A stretch of 64,000 nucleotides of DNA, from NCBI GenBank assembly GCA_905160935.1, contig CAJHZI010000767.1, positions 264,501 through 328,500 of the forward strand, given 5' to 3'. The position numbers and the translations under genes were made by a program. Below, one piece after another: positions 33,675-45,829 of this stretch. This stretch comes from Enchytraeus crypticus. Its lineage: Eukaryota; Annelida; Clitellata; Enchytraeida; Enchytraeidae. The notes under the pieces were generated by a model, which did no database searches, was not told where the DNA came from, and saw only the letters and a list, made by a program, of their open reading frames with translations. The first letter of the stretch is position 1, and each line of letters begins with the position of its first letter.

Positions 33675-35345
33675 AGCTTGGATTTATTCTTTGATGACAA
33701 AATTACTAGACTCTGTTCTTCTATTCCTCCCTGTCCTGAGACTATTTCATATCCGTCTTTGCCAAATCCTCCTCTGCTGTTAAATTTTAAACCTGCCTTT
33801 CTTGAAGAAATCCGTTATCTAATACTCAGCTTTACCGACTCATCTTGCTCGCTAGATGCCATTTCAGCCAAACTACTTAAATCTTGCACTGATGTCCTCC
33901 TACCTCCAATTACCCATCTGGTTAATCTTTCACTTTCTGAAAGAATTTTTCCGTCTACTTTTAAAAATACTATTCTTTCTCCTTTGCTTAATAATCACTT
34001 ACTAAAGATGATCTTTCTAGCCATCTCGAATCTTTTCCTTCTCTATCGTGTTTCCAATCTGCATATTGAAAGCTTCACTCCACTGAAACTGCCTTACTCA
34101 TCATTCATAATGACCTTTGCTTAGCCTTAAACTCTCAAAAGGTATTAGCCCTTGTCCTACTTGATCTTTCGGCTGCCTTCGACACCATCGATCATAACAT
34201 TCTTACCAGTAGACTTAAACCGTGCTTTGGTATCTCTGATTCCGCTTTCTCTCTGATTCCGCTTTCTCTCTAATCTCCTCCTATCTTTCTGGTCGCACTC
34301 AATCTGTTATTATAGACAATGAACGCTCCCCTGAACTACCTCTTCTTCGTGGTGTGCCCCAAGGATCTGTACTTGGACCTTTACTTTTTTCCATCTACAC
34401 TACCCCACTCAATTTTGTTTTAGACAATGCTTCAATAAAATTTCAATTCTATGCTGATGATACTCAGCTGTACATCTCATTTCCTAGCTCAGATTCTGAC
34501 TTGAAATTGCAACACCTTTCATCTGTTCTTGACAAAGTGTATTCATGGTTTTGCAGTAATCGCCTCTCTGTCAATCCCTCTAAAACCGAATAACGTTTAA
34601 TCGACCCTCCCCAGCAAAGAACCAAAATTGCCAATTCCTCCATCTATTTTCAAAATCTTGCTCTCACTCCTATTCCCAAGGCTAACAACCTTGGTTTCAT
34701 GTTTGATGAAAATCTTGATTTTAAATCTCATTTCTGTCTGTCGTTCATCTTTCTTCCAGATTCGTCAAATCAGACAGATACGGTAATCTCTTGATAAAAA
34801 TTCATCCATAATTCTTGCCAACTCAATAGTTCATTCTAAACTTGACTACTGCAATTCATTGCTATATAGTTTACCTTCTTCTCTCATGCGTTTGCAACGC
34901 GTTCAAAATATTATAGCACGTGTTGTCTGTCGATCCTCGAGGCTTCAGGCCACCTCTAGTTCCTTGCTTAATAACCTTCATTGGCTTCCTGTAGTTCAAA
35001 GAATTAAGTATAAAATTGCTCTTTTAACTTTCAAAACACTCCTTTTTGGTAAACCTTCTTACCTTTCTGATCTCCTAATCCAATATCAATCTTCTCGTAA
35101 GCTTCGTTCTTCCGATACCAAATGGCTCAAAATTCCTAATATTCTCACTTCGTTAGTTAGACGTTCATTTTCTATAATATTTATAAATATTCTACTAATT
35201 CACTGCTATTGTATTCATATTTACCATATTTCAGAATGGTCGTCGTTTTCTATTGGTCTAAGTTTGTCGTTAGTCGTATTTCTCTTTGGTTGGTTCTTTA
35301 AGTACGTCTTAGAATCATTGACTGGCTTTTCGCATCTTATTTGAA
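33675..35345 (+). mobile_element. L2-type LINE, ORF2 reverse transcriptase portion, broken
   Basis: Successive frames give DLFFDDKITRLCSSIPP; LVLLDLSAAFDTIDHNILTS; YLSGRTQSVIIDNERSPELP; GVPQGSVLGPLLFSIYTTPL; FQFYADDTQLYISFPSSDSD; NRLSVNPSKTE; then LPSSLMRLQRVQNIIARVVC and LHWLPVVQRIKYKIALLTFK. This is the order of L2-clade reverse transcriptases, and YADD is intact. Several frame changes and stops split it (about 34125, 34270-34354, 34593, 34745), and GATTCCGCTTTCTCTCT is tandemly duplicated at about 34240-34272. The endonuclease is missing. Confidence 0.9.
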
Positions 35346-35369
35346 ATATTAATTGTATAGCTTATTTTA

Positions 35370-35462
35370 TATTATTGTATCTTATGGAGCGAGAGAAAGC
35401 AGCCTATGACTATGAATATGTATCTTGAATCTGCCACTTTGCAGTGCACTGAAGAGAGAGTA
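35370..35462 (+). mobile_element. Family D, 3' tail fragment
   Basis: ACTATGAATATGTATCTTGA and CTGCCACTTTGCAGTGCACT, then GAAGAGAGAG. Confidence 0.8.
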
Positions 35463-35767
35463 TATTTTCTTTTTTCATTCTTTATATCCTCCTCTCTTTC
35501 ACTAACCGTAACTCCAGTTTTCGGTCCAGGGATATATGTTTGTCAGTTTGGATGTCTGTCAGTGGGACCATGGAAACCTTTACTCCACGGTGGACAGAAA
35601 GATGATTGATTATATCAAGAGTTACTCGCTGTCCAATCCTCCTCATCCCAAACATTCTCTGTCTCAGTCATTCTTTCAGCAGGATATCCCTCCTTGTGGG
35701 AGCGGAGGCACAACTAAACCCAAATATAAATTATAAATATTTAGCCTATATAACCATATACATCAAA
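35463..35767. other. Unique sequence
   Basis: Small overlapping open frames without recognisable content. Confidence 0.35.
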
Positions 35768-36055
35768 TGTCCCCCGTGTTGTGTTCAGGACATTGAAGAA
35801 TAGAAGAACCGTAAGCTACGCATATCGTAAAAGGCTACTGAACAGGAACTGTTGAAGGCAACATGAAACCACCTCAGATGTCATATTTATCCCGATATAT
35901 AGGCTACATTAAGAATTTTATGACCTTGTTTCGTGAAGGGATTAACAATTTAATCGATAGAGTGTTCTTTCTGGAGCGTAAGAGCAGCATGCGAGTAAAA
36001 TATATGCCTTGGATATGTACCAGCCACTATGCAGAACACTAGACAGAGGTGTAGT
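35768..36055 (+). mobile_element. Family D, near full length
   Basis: Head GTGTTGTGTTCAGGACATTG, ATCGTAAAAGGCTACTGAAC, GGCAACATGAAACCACCTCA, ATATATAGGCTACATTAAG, TTTCTGGAGCGTAAGAGCAG and a degenerate CCACTATGCAGAACACTAGA tail. Confidence 0.85.
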
Positions 36056-36496
36056 CATAACCGTCATTATTTTCCCCAATGTAGCCATAATTAAGGTTAC
36101 ATAATTATGGTTCATGCCCCCCCCCGTAATAATATGTCACTGGGACACTTCAGGACCCCTCCAAAAATTCCACTGCCCCACTCTCTCTGGAGAGCAATCG
36201 ATCTGGTGAAACACTGCTTGGAGCCACATTTTCTTCGTCATTCATTTTTTGTCTTACTATCCTTTTGTCATTTAATTACAGATAATTAATTATAGATGCG
36301 ACATAACACATACATTTATAGACTTTCTTTTTGTAATATCATTCAATTTAAGCCATTTAAGACGTTTTATTCTGTGAAATTTGTAGCGCTACGTTCAGCG
36401 GCTACTTTTCATCATAGTAGCATTAGAGGGCCGACAAAACTTTTTCAATTAATTATATAAAAAATTTTACGATGGGCTTGTTAGAGCAAATATTAG
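36056..36496. other. Unique sequence with a G/C homopolymer
   Basis: (C)n at about 36117-36125, possibly a MITE end. No gene. Confidence 0.35.
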
Positions 36497-36628
36497 TAAA
36501 GCTAAAAAAGCTAAGGTTAACGTCAGTTTTCTCACTCGAAGCGATGCCAGTGACGGACGAGCACAGGATTTGAACCCCGCACGTACTGATCCGCGGTCGA
36601 GTGTCTTACCGACTTCGCCACTGGCTCC
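36497..36628 (-). mobile_element. SINE-A copy
   Basis: The plus strand reads AAGCTAAGGTTAACGTCAGT, CGAAGCGATGCCAGTGACGG, GGATTTGAACCCCGCACGTA and TACCGACTTCGCCACTGGCT. Full length and well preserved. Confidence 0.95.
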
Positions 36629-36761
36629 AAACAAGTGGCGAAGCCGTTAGCTAGTAACAATACCTAACCAACAGCTTTCCATTCGTAGCAAGGCACACTA
36701 ATAGCAATACATAACAACAACCTACCATTTTGCAGAATACTAGAAGGAATTATATTCCTTA

Positions 36762-37140
36762 TCTTTCTCTCTCTCACTCTCTTCAGTGCACTGCCAAGTG
36801 GCAGATTTAAAGTGCATATTCATACTCAAAGTCTGTTTTATCGCTCCATAAGAGCACTCCTTAGATCAACAAGTTAATCCCCTCACAAAGTCTATGCCTT
36901 ATCCATACCTTATGTAGCCTATAGCTTGGTTCTGAGTATGGCTTCTGAGGTGGTTTCCCGTTGCCTTCCTCAGTTAGATGGATTAATTGTAATTTAACCC
37001 CGGTTAAATATTTCATGGTGAGGTGGGTCCCTCTTGTCATCCTCAGCTCCTGCCTTAGTGGCCTATTACGTACACGCAGCAGATTGTTTGCGGTTACCCT
37101 ATTTTGCAGTGGTCCAACCACACCCGAGCACAACACGGGA
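36762..37140 (-). mobile_element. Family D, full-length copy
   Basis: Read on the minus strand: CCCGTGTTGTGCTCGGGTG head, GGCAACGGGAAACCACCTCA, AGCTATAGGCTACATAAGGT, GGATTAACTTGTTGATCTAA, GTATGAATATGCACTTTAA, CTGCCACTTGGCAGTGCACT and a (GA)n tail. An extra segment at about 36990-37070 is not in the 57 kb copy. Best reference for the family here. Confidence 0.88.
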
Positions 37141-38148
37141 GCATTCCTTATCATAACCGCGAAATTCTTTTTGCAACACGCCATTGGTGTGCATTGTTAT
37201 GCATAAAGTTAAATTCGCAACATGTTTCAGATCGATCAATCTCGCCATCGACATTCGACCCGATATCGATTGACTGTAGTGAGTTCATCAATTATCACCA
37301 CAACCTAATGTCCGCCCATTCCTCTTCCCTCTTCGTCCATTCTCTGTCCGCACATCCCTCCACTGTCTGTTCACATCCTCAGCTCCGTCCACTCATCCTT
37401 TTCCACTGTGTTCATTAGAAATCGACATCAAATTTTGCTTTCTATCTCTTTACAAACAATAAACATTTACTGGAATAGAAAAGTATATTTTAAAATAAGA
37501 AATAAGATATATTAACAAAGTTACATGTATATGCGTAGTTTGATGATTTTGTGTTGGTCTTCGAGTATAAATAGTAAAGGCATACAACAGCACGCCATAT
37601 AAAGTTTCTTGCACTTACAATAGATCAGTTTGGTAATTGAAAACATATTTTGTTGCATGGTAACACTGGTTTGTTTATGTTAACATCTGATACATAAATT
37701 TACATGTAAATGTAATGGGTCTATATTATAACTTCGTTATAATGCATGCATACCGTTATAATGGGTGAAAGAGTTAAACTATAAGTGTTAAGTTATTCTT
37801 TAATTAATATACGTATAGTAGGTTGTAAAGTAAATAACATTTCTAAAGAAAACTTATATTAGAAATTTTATGAGGAACTAGTACATTTCAATAGTATTCT
37901 GTGCAGTGTTTATATTTTTATATTCTTTTTCTAGTCCACTGTTTATATTTGGTGTCCACGATGTTCTATTTATAGCTATTACCGAAAAGATCTATTATCG
38001 ACTAAACAAATGCTTAGGGAAAATCCTCCACGTACATGTATGTACGTAGATTTATGTTTCGTAGTTGAGGGTAGTTAAGCTTAAGCTTGAATTAAAATCG
38101 TCCGCAAATTTTGACAACAACAGTACATTGTCTGAGAGAAGGACATTG

Positions 38149-38150
<2 letters not shown>
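37141..38150. other. AT-rich sequence
   Basis: No gene recognised. Confidence 0.4.
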
Positions 38151-38200
<50 letters not shown>

Positions 38201-38215
38201 AGAGAGAGAGAGAGG
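38151..38215. repeat. (GA)n microsatellite
   Basis: About 30 GA units with a few AA interruptions. Confidence 0.95.
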
Positions 38216-38525
38216 AAAAGAGAGAATGAGAGCAAGAAAGTTAGAGAGGGAATGGAAGTAAGAAATGAAACTCTGAAAGGTTTTTAGGAAATGTTGATCA
38301 AATCGAGTATTCTTTTTAGCGTAAATAAAGCTGCAATGAATTGTACTATTACAGAATCAGCGAGACCTTTTTGATTAAATTCCAATAATAAAGTCAAAAT
38401 AATATGTTTAGAGCATTTTAAAAGCATCATTTAATGTTGGCGAGCTGAGCATTTCCAATTTTTGAGTTTTATTAACAATGACGCACGGGATATTGTAGTT
38501 TCACTAAGTTCAGAAGCATGTTTTG

Positions 38526-38665
38526 GGACAATTCCACTAATGAGACAATTCCACCAGTGATACAATCCCACCATTCACACATTCCCATCAGTCATACATT
38601 CCCACAAGTCACACATTCCCATCAGTCACACATTCTCACCAGTCAAACAATCTCATTAGTGGCAA
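38526..38665. repeat. About 19-bp minisatellite
   Basis: Seven or so units of the type CACACATTCCCATCAGTCA, more degenerate at the left. Confidence 0.85.
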
Positions 38666-38828
38666 TGCGGCAACTTTTTAATCCAAACGACACCTTGAGA
38701 TTCCTTGGTATATAATTTTTCGTCGGATTAGCACTTAATTCTTTTGCAAAATTCTTTTGTCATCCGGAAAATCGACTATCTACATATTAACTCTACGATT
38801 CTCTAGTGTATCTCTAAGAATCTCTAGT

Positions 38829-39050
38829 ACGTCGTCATCATCCTCGTCTTCCTTTGAATCTCAATTTAACATGAGTCGGAAACTAAACTTTTCCATGCGT
38901 TTTAGAAAGTTTTGTGCAAATTTCTGAAACCTAGCCGCATACCAACCTTATCTTGCAACCTTTCTGACGTTAGTTTGGATCTTAGTGCTTTGTCGCCCTT
39001 TGCAACAAGTAGAGTCCACAGTTGGTCTATTTTTCAGCAACTCTGACACA
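38829..39050 (-). mobile_element. SINE family C copy
   Basis: The plus strand begins GTCATCATCCTCGTC (tail), then TTTCTGACGTTAGTTTGGAT and CTTAGTGCTTTGTCGCC, ending GTTGGTCTATTTTTCAG, the reverse complement of the C order. Confidence 0.8.
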
Positions 39051-39099
39051 AAAATGGTTAAGAAATCCCTAAAAAGGCGACAAGTAACTAATATTCAAA

Positions 39100-39225
39100 C
39101 AAATGTCAGAAAAGGCATTCGGTTGATGAGAGCCTAGGTTCAATAATTGCCACAAACGTTTTTAGTTTTAGTCCTGACCCTAGTTAACTGGAATTCAAGG
39201 GATGATGATGTTGATGATGATGATG
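39100..39225 (+). mobile_element. SINE family C, 5'-truncated
   Basis: AAAGGCATTCGGTTGATGAG, CCTGACCCTAGTTAACTGGA and a (GATGAT)n tail. It lies head-to-head with the 38829-39050 copy. Confidence 0.8.
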
Positions 39226-39513
39226 CTGGTATTTTTTATTTTTTATTTTTACTTTATCTCTTCATCCGTCAGTCAGTATCGTCGATATTGTTAACTTAGC
39301 CCGAGAGTTGTTAGTGATTAAAGCAACTGTTCTTTCGATAGTAAATGACACTCGCTTGGTAGCACGTTACCTGTGTTATCGTAAATCTGGTAAACGTGCT
39401 TTGCGCCATCCTCTTTCAATAGAAGCTTCGGTGTGGAAAACGATTTATCAGAGTTGCCAATGGGTGCAAGTCCAAGTAGCTGTCCTAAAATTCGACTAGT
39501 TTTATTGGAACTA

Positions 39514-39965
39514 TCTCTCTTAATGCACTGTCTATTGACAGGTCCATGGCATATAACTCCTCCACAATTCTATTCTCTGCTCTTCTCTTCATTTCAACAT
39601 TCGAATTAGTTATCAGATCATCCAACATCCAAAGTCTCGGTCTTACTCTAACCTTTTTTCTTTCCATTCTTCTTTCAATTATCTCTTTTTGTAAACCATT
39701 CTCTCTCAGTACATGGCCCATGCTTTTCTTCTTCGTAATCCTTATGATATTTATAAATTACCCGTTTATGTCAACTCTACCTAACACTTCTTCATTTATA
39801 ATTATGTCAGTCCTTTTGTTCTTCTCTATTCTTCTCCATAGGCACATTTCGTATGCTTTCATTTTCTTAATATCCTCCTCTCTTAACTTTTATGTTTCAC
39901 TACAGTACCTTATAGTTTATTTTCAGATTGATTCCTGCTTACTTTGTTTCACCCGTCTCGGGTGA
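39514..39965 (-). mobile_element. RTE-like LINE, C-terminus and 3' tail (distinct subfamily)
   Basis: The minus frame gives MGHVLRENGLQKEIIERRME, VRVRPRLWMLDDLITNSNVE and MKRRAENR; upstream codons of WRRIEKN type precede it. The 3' tail reads CTGTCAATAGACAGTGCATT followed by AAGAGAGATAG. It is diverged from the 8.4 kb subfamily in the protein but keeps the tail hairpin. Confidence 0.82.
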
Positions 39966-40306
39966 TTGATTTAATAGGAGAGGTCAATTTTGATGTAGAG
40001 GTTCGCCTCATTACTACGATGTTTTTGATAGAAACTGGCCTGCTAACAAAGAACATTATGATGAAAATTACATTTTCATCTTAATTATGCGAAAACTATA
40101 GCATATTTCCAATAATAATAATTAAAATTCATCTTTCAATTTAACATAACATTACAGAGTCAGGAAGCAATTATATACTTGTTTAAGACTCATCAGGCTC
40201 TTAACTAAAACCAATTAATATAAATCAAATCATACAGACTTCATGTCAACATGTGAAATTTAAAGGTAGCCTATGCATAACACTGAACATGCAATTAGCA
40301 TCTAAT
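39966..40306. other. AT-rich sequence; likely includes the CR1 3'UTR near 40250-40306
   Basis: No octamer tail repeat is obvious at the LINE 3' end. Confidence 0.35.
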
Positions 40307-43100
40307 TTACATGTTCTTATGTTTATCATATTTATTTTTAAAAGCATTCACTGATTCTGCTTCCACAACTTCGCTTCGCAAACTATTCCAAGCATTTATA
40401 ACTCTCTGACTAAAGAAAAATTTCCTTAAATCTAGTCTACTTCTAAATTTACTAAGTTTATAAATATGTCCCCTTGTGTTTGATAAATTAAACCAAATAC
40501 TATGGTTAACTTTGCTGAAGCCTTTGAGTATCTGAAAAACTTCTATTAAATCTCCTCTAGTTCTTCTCTCACTTAAAGAGGTTAATCCTACGAATTTTAA
40601 TCTATTCTCATAACTAAGTTTTTGACAGTCAAATACCAGCCTTGTTGCTCTGGCTTGTACACTTTCTAATTTATCGATATCTTTCTTAAGATATGGGCAC
40701 CAAGCCTGAACGCAGTACTCAAGTTTGGACCGTACAAGAGCCTTATATAGCCTTACCACAATATCTTTATTTCTACATGCAATTGTTCTTTTAATCATTC
40801 TTAATACACAATTAGCACTATTTACAACTTCATTACAATTTTCACTAAATTTAAAAGAGCTATCCACAAAGACTCCTAAATCCCTCTCACTGTTTGTGGA
40901 TTTTAGTTTAATATTGTTCAACGTATACTCAATTTCTAAATTATTATTCCCTATATGCATAACTCTACATTTCTCAGCATTGAACTCCATTAGCCAATCC
41001 CTAGACCAGTTCTGTAACATTTTTATGTCATACTTTAAAATCTCAGCATCTTCAATGTTGTTTACTATCTTTGCTACTGTAGAATCATCTGCAAATTTAC
41101 TAAATTTAGATACAATATCTATGTCAATGTCATTGATGTAAACTAAAAATAATAGAGGTCCTAAAACAGAGCCCTGTGGCACACCACTCTTCACTGCTTC
41201 CCATTCCGAGAACTCGTCCTCGACACACACCCTTTGTTTTCTATTGCTTAACCAATTATCTATCCACTTTAAAAGTTTGCCCATTATTCCATGTGCTTCC
41301 AACTTACTAAGTAATCTTTTATGTGGAACTTTATCAAACGCTTTAGCAAAGTCTAGATATAAGATATCAATGCTATTTTTATTATCTACTTCCTTTGTAA
41401 TGTATTCTAAAAAATCTAGCAAATTAGTTAAACAAGAACGCCCACTAATAAAGCCATGCTGACAATTTCTAATTAAGTTATATTCTTCCAAGAAACAAAT
41501 TATTTTATCCTTCATAATGCTTTCAAAAGTCTTACCGATTATACTTGTTAAGCTTATAGGCCTTTAATTTTCTGCGCTATCCCTATTTCCCTTTTTATGT
41601 ATTGATACAACATTGGCATTCTTGAAATCTTGAGGAACCACCCCTGTATTCATTGAAGCTTTTAGTAGGTTTATTAGAGCTGGTGCTAATTCATCTCTTA
41701 GCTCCGAAATCATTTTTCCATGAATCTCATCTGGACCTTGACTTTTTTTGACATTTAGCGAATTTAATTTATTTATAACATCATCAATATCAAACTCAAT
41801 ATTATGTAAGGAGCATTCAAAGTTACCTTTGAAGATCCTAGCCGGTACTGGCATATTAACTAAATCTTCTTCCACAAATACAGACAAAAAATATTTATTA
41901 AAATAGTTTGCAGTATATTTAGTACCTTCTAGAATGTTGTTATATTCATCTCTTAAAGGACCAATCTTGTTAATAACCTTTTTGTTAGCATTAGCATAGG
42001 CAAAAAACTCTTTGCATCATTTTTTATATTACGAGCTAGCTGTTTTTCAAATTCTAACTTGGCTTTTCAATTTTCTGCAACCGATTTATTAAGCTTTTTC
42101 TTATATTCACAGTACAATGATTCTTCATTATTACTATTTTTATAATTGTTCCAAGCATCTTTTTTGGCTTTTCTTTGTCTTCTTACCTTTTTAGTAAAAC
42201 ACTTGCATCTATCTCTATTTTTGGCTTTCAATTTCATAAACTCATCACGAACCATCCTGAGACCTGTGTTAATATTATTCCATAAGCCCTCTACGTCATC
42301 GTTATTATCAATATCACTTAAAACCATAAATAAATTTCTATGCTGTATATTTCTTTTAATTTCTTCAGAATTTACTTTAAAATAATAAATTTTTGGACTT
42401 TCCTACAGATCCAACTGCACTGAATTATAAAGTTAATGGTTAGATGATCACTTGCCTCACAAGGTTCACCTATATGTACATCCTTAATTATTTCTTCAGA
42501 GCACAAAACAAGATCAAGGAAATTTTTGCCTCTAGTAGGCTTATTACAATACTGTTCTAAAAAATTATTATTTATACATTCTATAAATAAGTGAGATTCA
42601 TCTATGTTTTCTCTATTTCCCCAGTCCAATTCAGGATAGTTAAAATCACCTATTACTACAACCTTCTTATCATACATTTTATCAGACACACTAAACCTAG
42701 CCTCGTCATTAGTTTTTGAAATATCTGGGGCTCTATACATAACACCAATAATAAGATTAATGTTCTTACACTTGATATTACACCAAACACTTTCTTTAAA
42801 GTTAGAAACACATAAATCATTAATTTGACTTGGGTTCAATTCATTTTTATATACAGCAAAAAGCCTCCACCTCGTTTCTTGACTAAATCATTTCGATCAC
42901 ATCTAAATACACTGTATCCACTAAAACTAATTTCACTATCACTAATGTCATCAGACAACCATGACTCACTGATTCCCAAAATATCTATATTTTCATCTTT
43001 GATCAACAACTCTAGTTGAGACTTTTTATTTAAAATATTTCTGGAATTAAAGTAAACACATTTTAAGCTATTTTTAACATCTAAAGGCGACGACAATAGA
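40307..43100 (-). mobile_element. CR1-type LINE ORF2 (endonuclease and reverse transcriptase), broken
   Basis: Reading from 43096: an endonuclease start (CVYFNSRNILNKKSQLELL, IDILGISESWLSDDI), then GVMYRAPDISKT, VVVIGDFNYPELDW and ASDHLTINF. A Lys-rich linker follows, then reverse transcriptase: KKSQGPDEIHGKM, FKNANVVSIHKKG, QHGFISGRSCLTNLLDFLEY, LYLDFAKAFDKVPHKRLLSK, SGVPQGSVLGPLLFLVYIND, KFADDSTVAK and SERDLGVFVDSSFK, with a C-terminal CVQAWCPYLKKDIDKLESVQ domain. The long 402-codon frame at 40307-41515 is intact with FADD. Breaks: a frame change near 42840, another near 42385-42410, a TGA near 42067, a one-base loss near 42003, and a TAA replacing the expected Tyr of NYRPISL at 41564. Once full length, moderately decayed. 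Confidence 0.93.
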
Positions 43101-43207
43101 CTCGGCTCCTCAGATTCTAAGTTTTCATCTAATTCCGAGGTGCAAACACTACCACCTCGGCTCCATTTACGTTTTTTATTAACTTACCTCTCTTAATTCT
43201 CACATCC

Positions 43208-44053
43208 TTATCCCCCCCCCCCGTCTCTCAATTCCTTCAATTTATTTCTCAGTACCTTATTCTCAGCTTGTTGCTTCCTAGTTAGATCAGGCACACAGTA
43301 TACCCTCCTGTATTCCTCATACTCCTTCAGGTTTTTGGACTTCCCCCAAATTTCATACTTTGTTTCGACATTGCTCAGGCTAATTCTGATAGGTCTGACT
43401 TTATCTGATTTTTTCCCCAGTCTATCTAGGCATACCACTGCCGTTCTTCCTTTTGGTTCAACCAGTTTGACTAGAATGTCCTCTATGACCTCTTTGTCAT
43501 TATCTCCCTCCTCTACTCCCGTTATCATTAAATTCTTCTTACGCCTTTCAATCTCTACCCTTTCAAGTATGTCCTCACTTTTCATTGATTCCTTATTTGC
43601 CATGTCACTACTACTTTCTGCTAGCTTTCCGCCGTTCTCCACTAACGTTTTCACTTCTACACATGATTCCAAATTCTTTACACTTTGCACTACCTGCTCT
43701 AACTGCTTCTTCGTCTCTCTTTAATCCTCTTCTATTCTACTCTGCTTTTCCTCCAATACTGACATACCCTTCAGGAACTTAATTGCCCTCGTATTGCAAT
43801 GCACACAAAACCAGTGTATGCATTCCTGATTTAGGAGATTGTAGGTTTCCGCACTTATGCTAACGCACGAGATGTGAAACCATGATTCACATAGTTCACA
43901 TTGAACCGCCTTCTCTATTCCTGACACTTCTTTACAGCAATCTCCACAATCACTTGCCTTCTCATCCTCCATACTTAGCTTTCCCTTATCTGCTACCTTT
44001 GAATTTATAGTTTTACTGACTCCCACTTTATTGTTAGTCCTTTTCATACTCAT
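43208..44053 (-). mobile_element. CR1-type LINE ORF1 with PHD finger, one in-frame stop
   Basis: From the ATG at 44053: a Lys-rich start, then a PHD-type zinc finger with CGDC, VQCELCESWFHISCVSI and WFCVHC, then a coiled-coil-like Lys/Glu region. An in-frame TAA at 43723-43721 is followed in the same frame by RETKKQLEQ, then RRKKNLMITGVEEGDNDKEV and VRPIRISLSNVETKYEI, an RNA-binding-like domain. The frame ends just after a run of 11 C on the plus strand (about 43212-43222), so the true end may be shifted. PHD fingers in ORF1 are known in CR1-group LINEs. ORF1 lies about 110 bases before ORF2 on the same strand. Confidence 0.88.
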
Positions 44054-44367
44054 CTATAATTATTTCTTACACTACTCGAAAGAGACAAATCGAGAAAAAT
44101 TTCCAACACAAAAGAAATTACTTTGTTAAGTGCAAAATCTTTCAATTTATATCGTGACCTTAGAAAAAATAAATTTACTGAATACTGATTTTGACAGGGA
44201 GTTGCTTTTCCCCAACAAAATTGATGTCAGTGATGTCATGGGATTGTTTCCTGATTATCTCCGCGTATTCGAGCAATTAAATAATTAGGATATCAAACCT
44301 GAGATTGATTATGCATAACTGGATAAAAGCTTCTACTTAGAAAATATATCATTTGATGCTGAAATAA

Positions 44368-44423
<56 letters not shown>

Positions 44424-45170
44424 ATATATATATATATCCGAGGTTCCTACATGTATATGATGATGATATACGAAATTTCTGCAAGCCTTGGCTGCGACGT
44501 TTGACCTTTCTCGTATTGCAAATGATAGACACTATATTGCACATAAATTGTTTTCGCTTTTTCTCTCGTCTGCTCATTGTTCTAGGCAATTATGACAGCA
44601 GATGAGTAACGGAATGGCAAGACTTGACCCCAGAGAGTAATTTCTAATTAAGTAACAATTACAATAATTCAGCATTCTTTAGCGCAACTTACAATAGACC
44701 ATTAATAATTTATTCTTGCTGGTTTGACATTTTAACATAGTTCTCGCTGTTGTCATGAGCGACAGCAGTAATGAAACAGTTGCTTTGGTTGCTACGTAGC
44801 TGATTATCTAGTTTCCCGTTTTGAGTCCGGGATAGGAAGAATAGACCTAACGTATAGATCTAACAATATCATTTCAGAAGCCATTATATTCTAAGATAAT
44901 AACTAATTTAGGGCATTCATCGGTTTGCGATCAATCAATGTGTTGATCGTGAACAGGACTATGTCATGATCGGTCATATTGTTAGAAATGAGGGAGAATG
45001 ACTTTGATTACTGACTATATCATCTTATATATAATTATTATATTGCCTAATATAACTACAATGCATTGCACATCTATGCAAATCGTATCGTTTTCTGAAA
45101 CTGTGGTTTATATATTAAACTATATATAATTTTCTCAACGTGTGTAAATCCGATACATTTAAGAAGACTA
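44054..45170. other. Flank and 5'UTR of the CR1 LINE, (CA)n/(TA)n array, unique sequence
   Basis: (CA)n/(TA)n at 44368-44437. TTGAGTCCGGGATAGGAAGA and ATAGACCTAAC at about 44820 may be a C/D head remnant. No gene. Confidence 0.5.
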
Positions 45171-45290
45171 CCCCGGTACTACCATTCGCGGATCAGTATG
45201 TGCGAGGTTCAAATCCTGGGCTCGCCAATCATTGACATCGCTTTCGAGTGAGGAAACTGACGTTAACATTAGCTTTACCAGCTTTTGCTT
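45171..45290 (+). mobile_element. SINE-A copy, 5'-truncated
   Basis: CGCGGATCAGTATGTGCGAG, B box GGTTCAAATCCTGGG, ACATCGCTTTCGAGTGAGGA and TTAGCTTTACCAGCTTTTG. Confidence 0.92.
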
Positions 45291-45829
45291 TTACCGACAC
45301 TAACTATCATCCCTGCATAAATAACCTCTGCTAAATTTCGATGCCCCATCTCCGAAATACTAATAGCAGCAACTGCGCTGTAAAGCTTTCAAATGTGATC
45401 TCCGGCAATTCATTTTTGCACACGTCATGTGTGAATTCACCGACACACTGTTCTGAATTATTTACAGAAACCGCATTGTTTTCTGTGGTGCTGAATAGGT
45501 TTGACCTTCTAGTCAGCTTTGTTCTTCGGCTTTAAATTAGGCAAATTTGCAGGATGTGGTTGTCGTGTGACGACAGACAAACAATGCCATTCGTAAAAAG
45601 GCATAATAACGATCGACTTACTCGTTGCAAGTTCAGCTAAATTTTAACATTTTTGTTAATTTTTTTTATAATTCGGCGAGGCTGACATAGATTTTTTCTA
45701 TCCAGAAAGAAGCAAAACATGAAAACAGATTTCCACTAAATATCTCTTGTTTGAAAATTTTAAACGAAAGGCTTGACATGTATGGGCTATACTTGTATAT
45801 CGATTGTGCACCTACTGTTCCACTCTGGT
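45291..45829. other. Unique sequence
   Basis: Nothing recognised. Confidence 0.4.
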
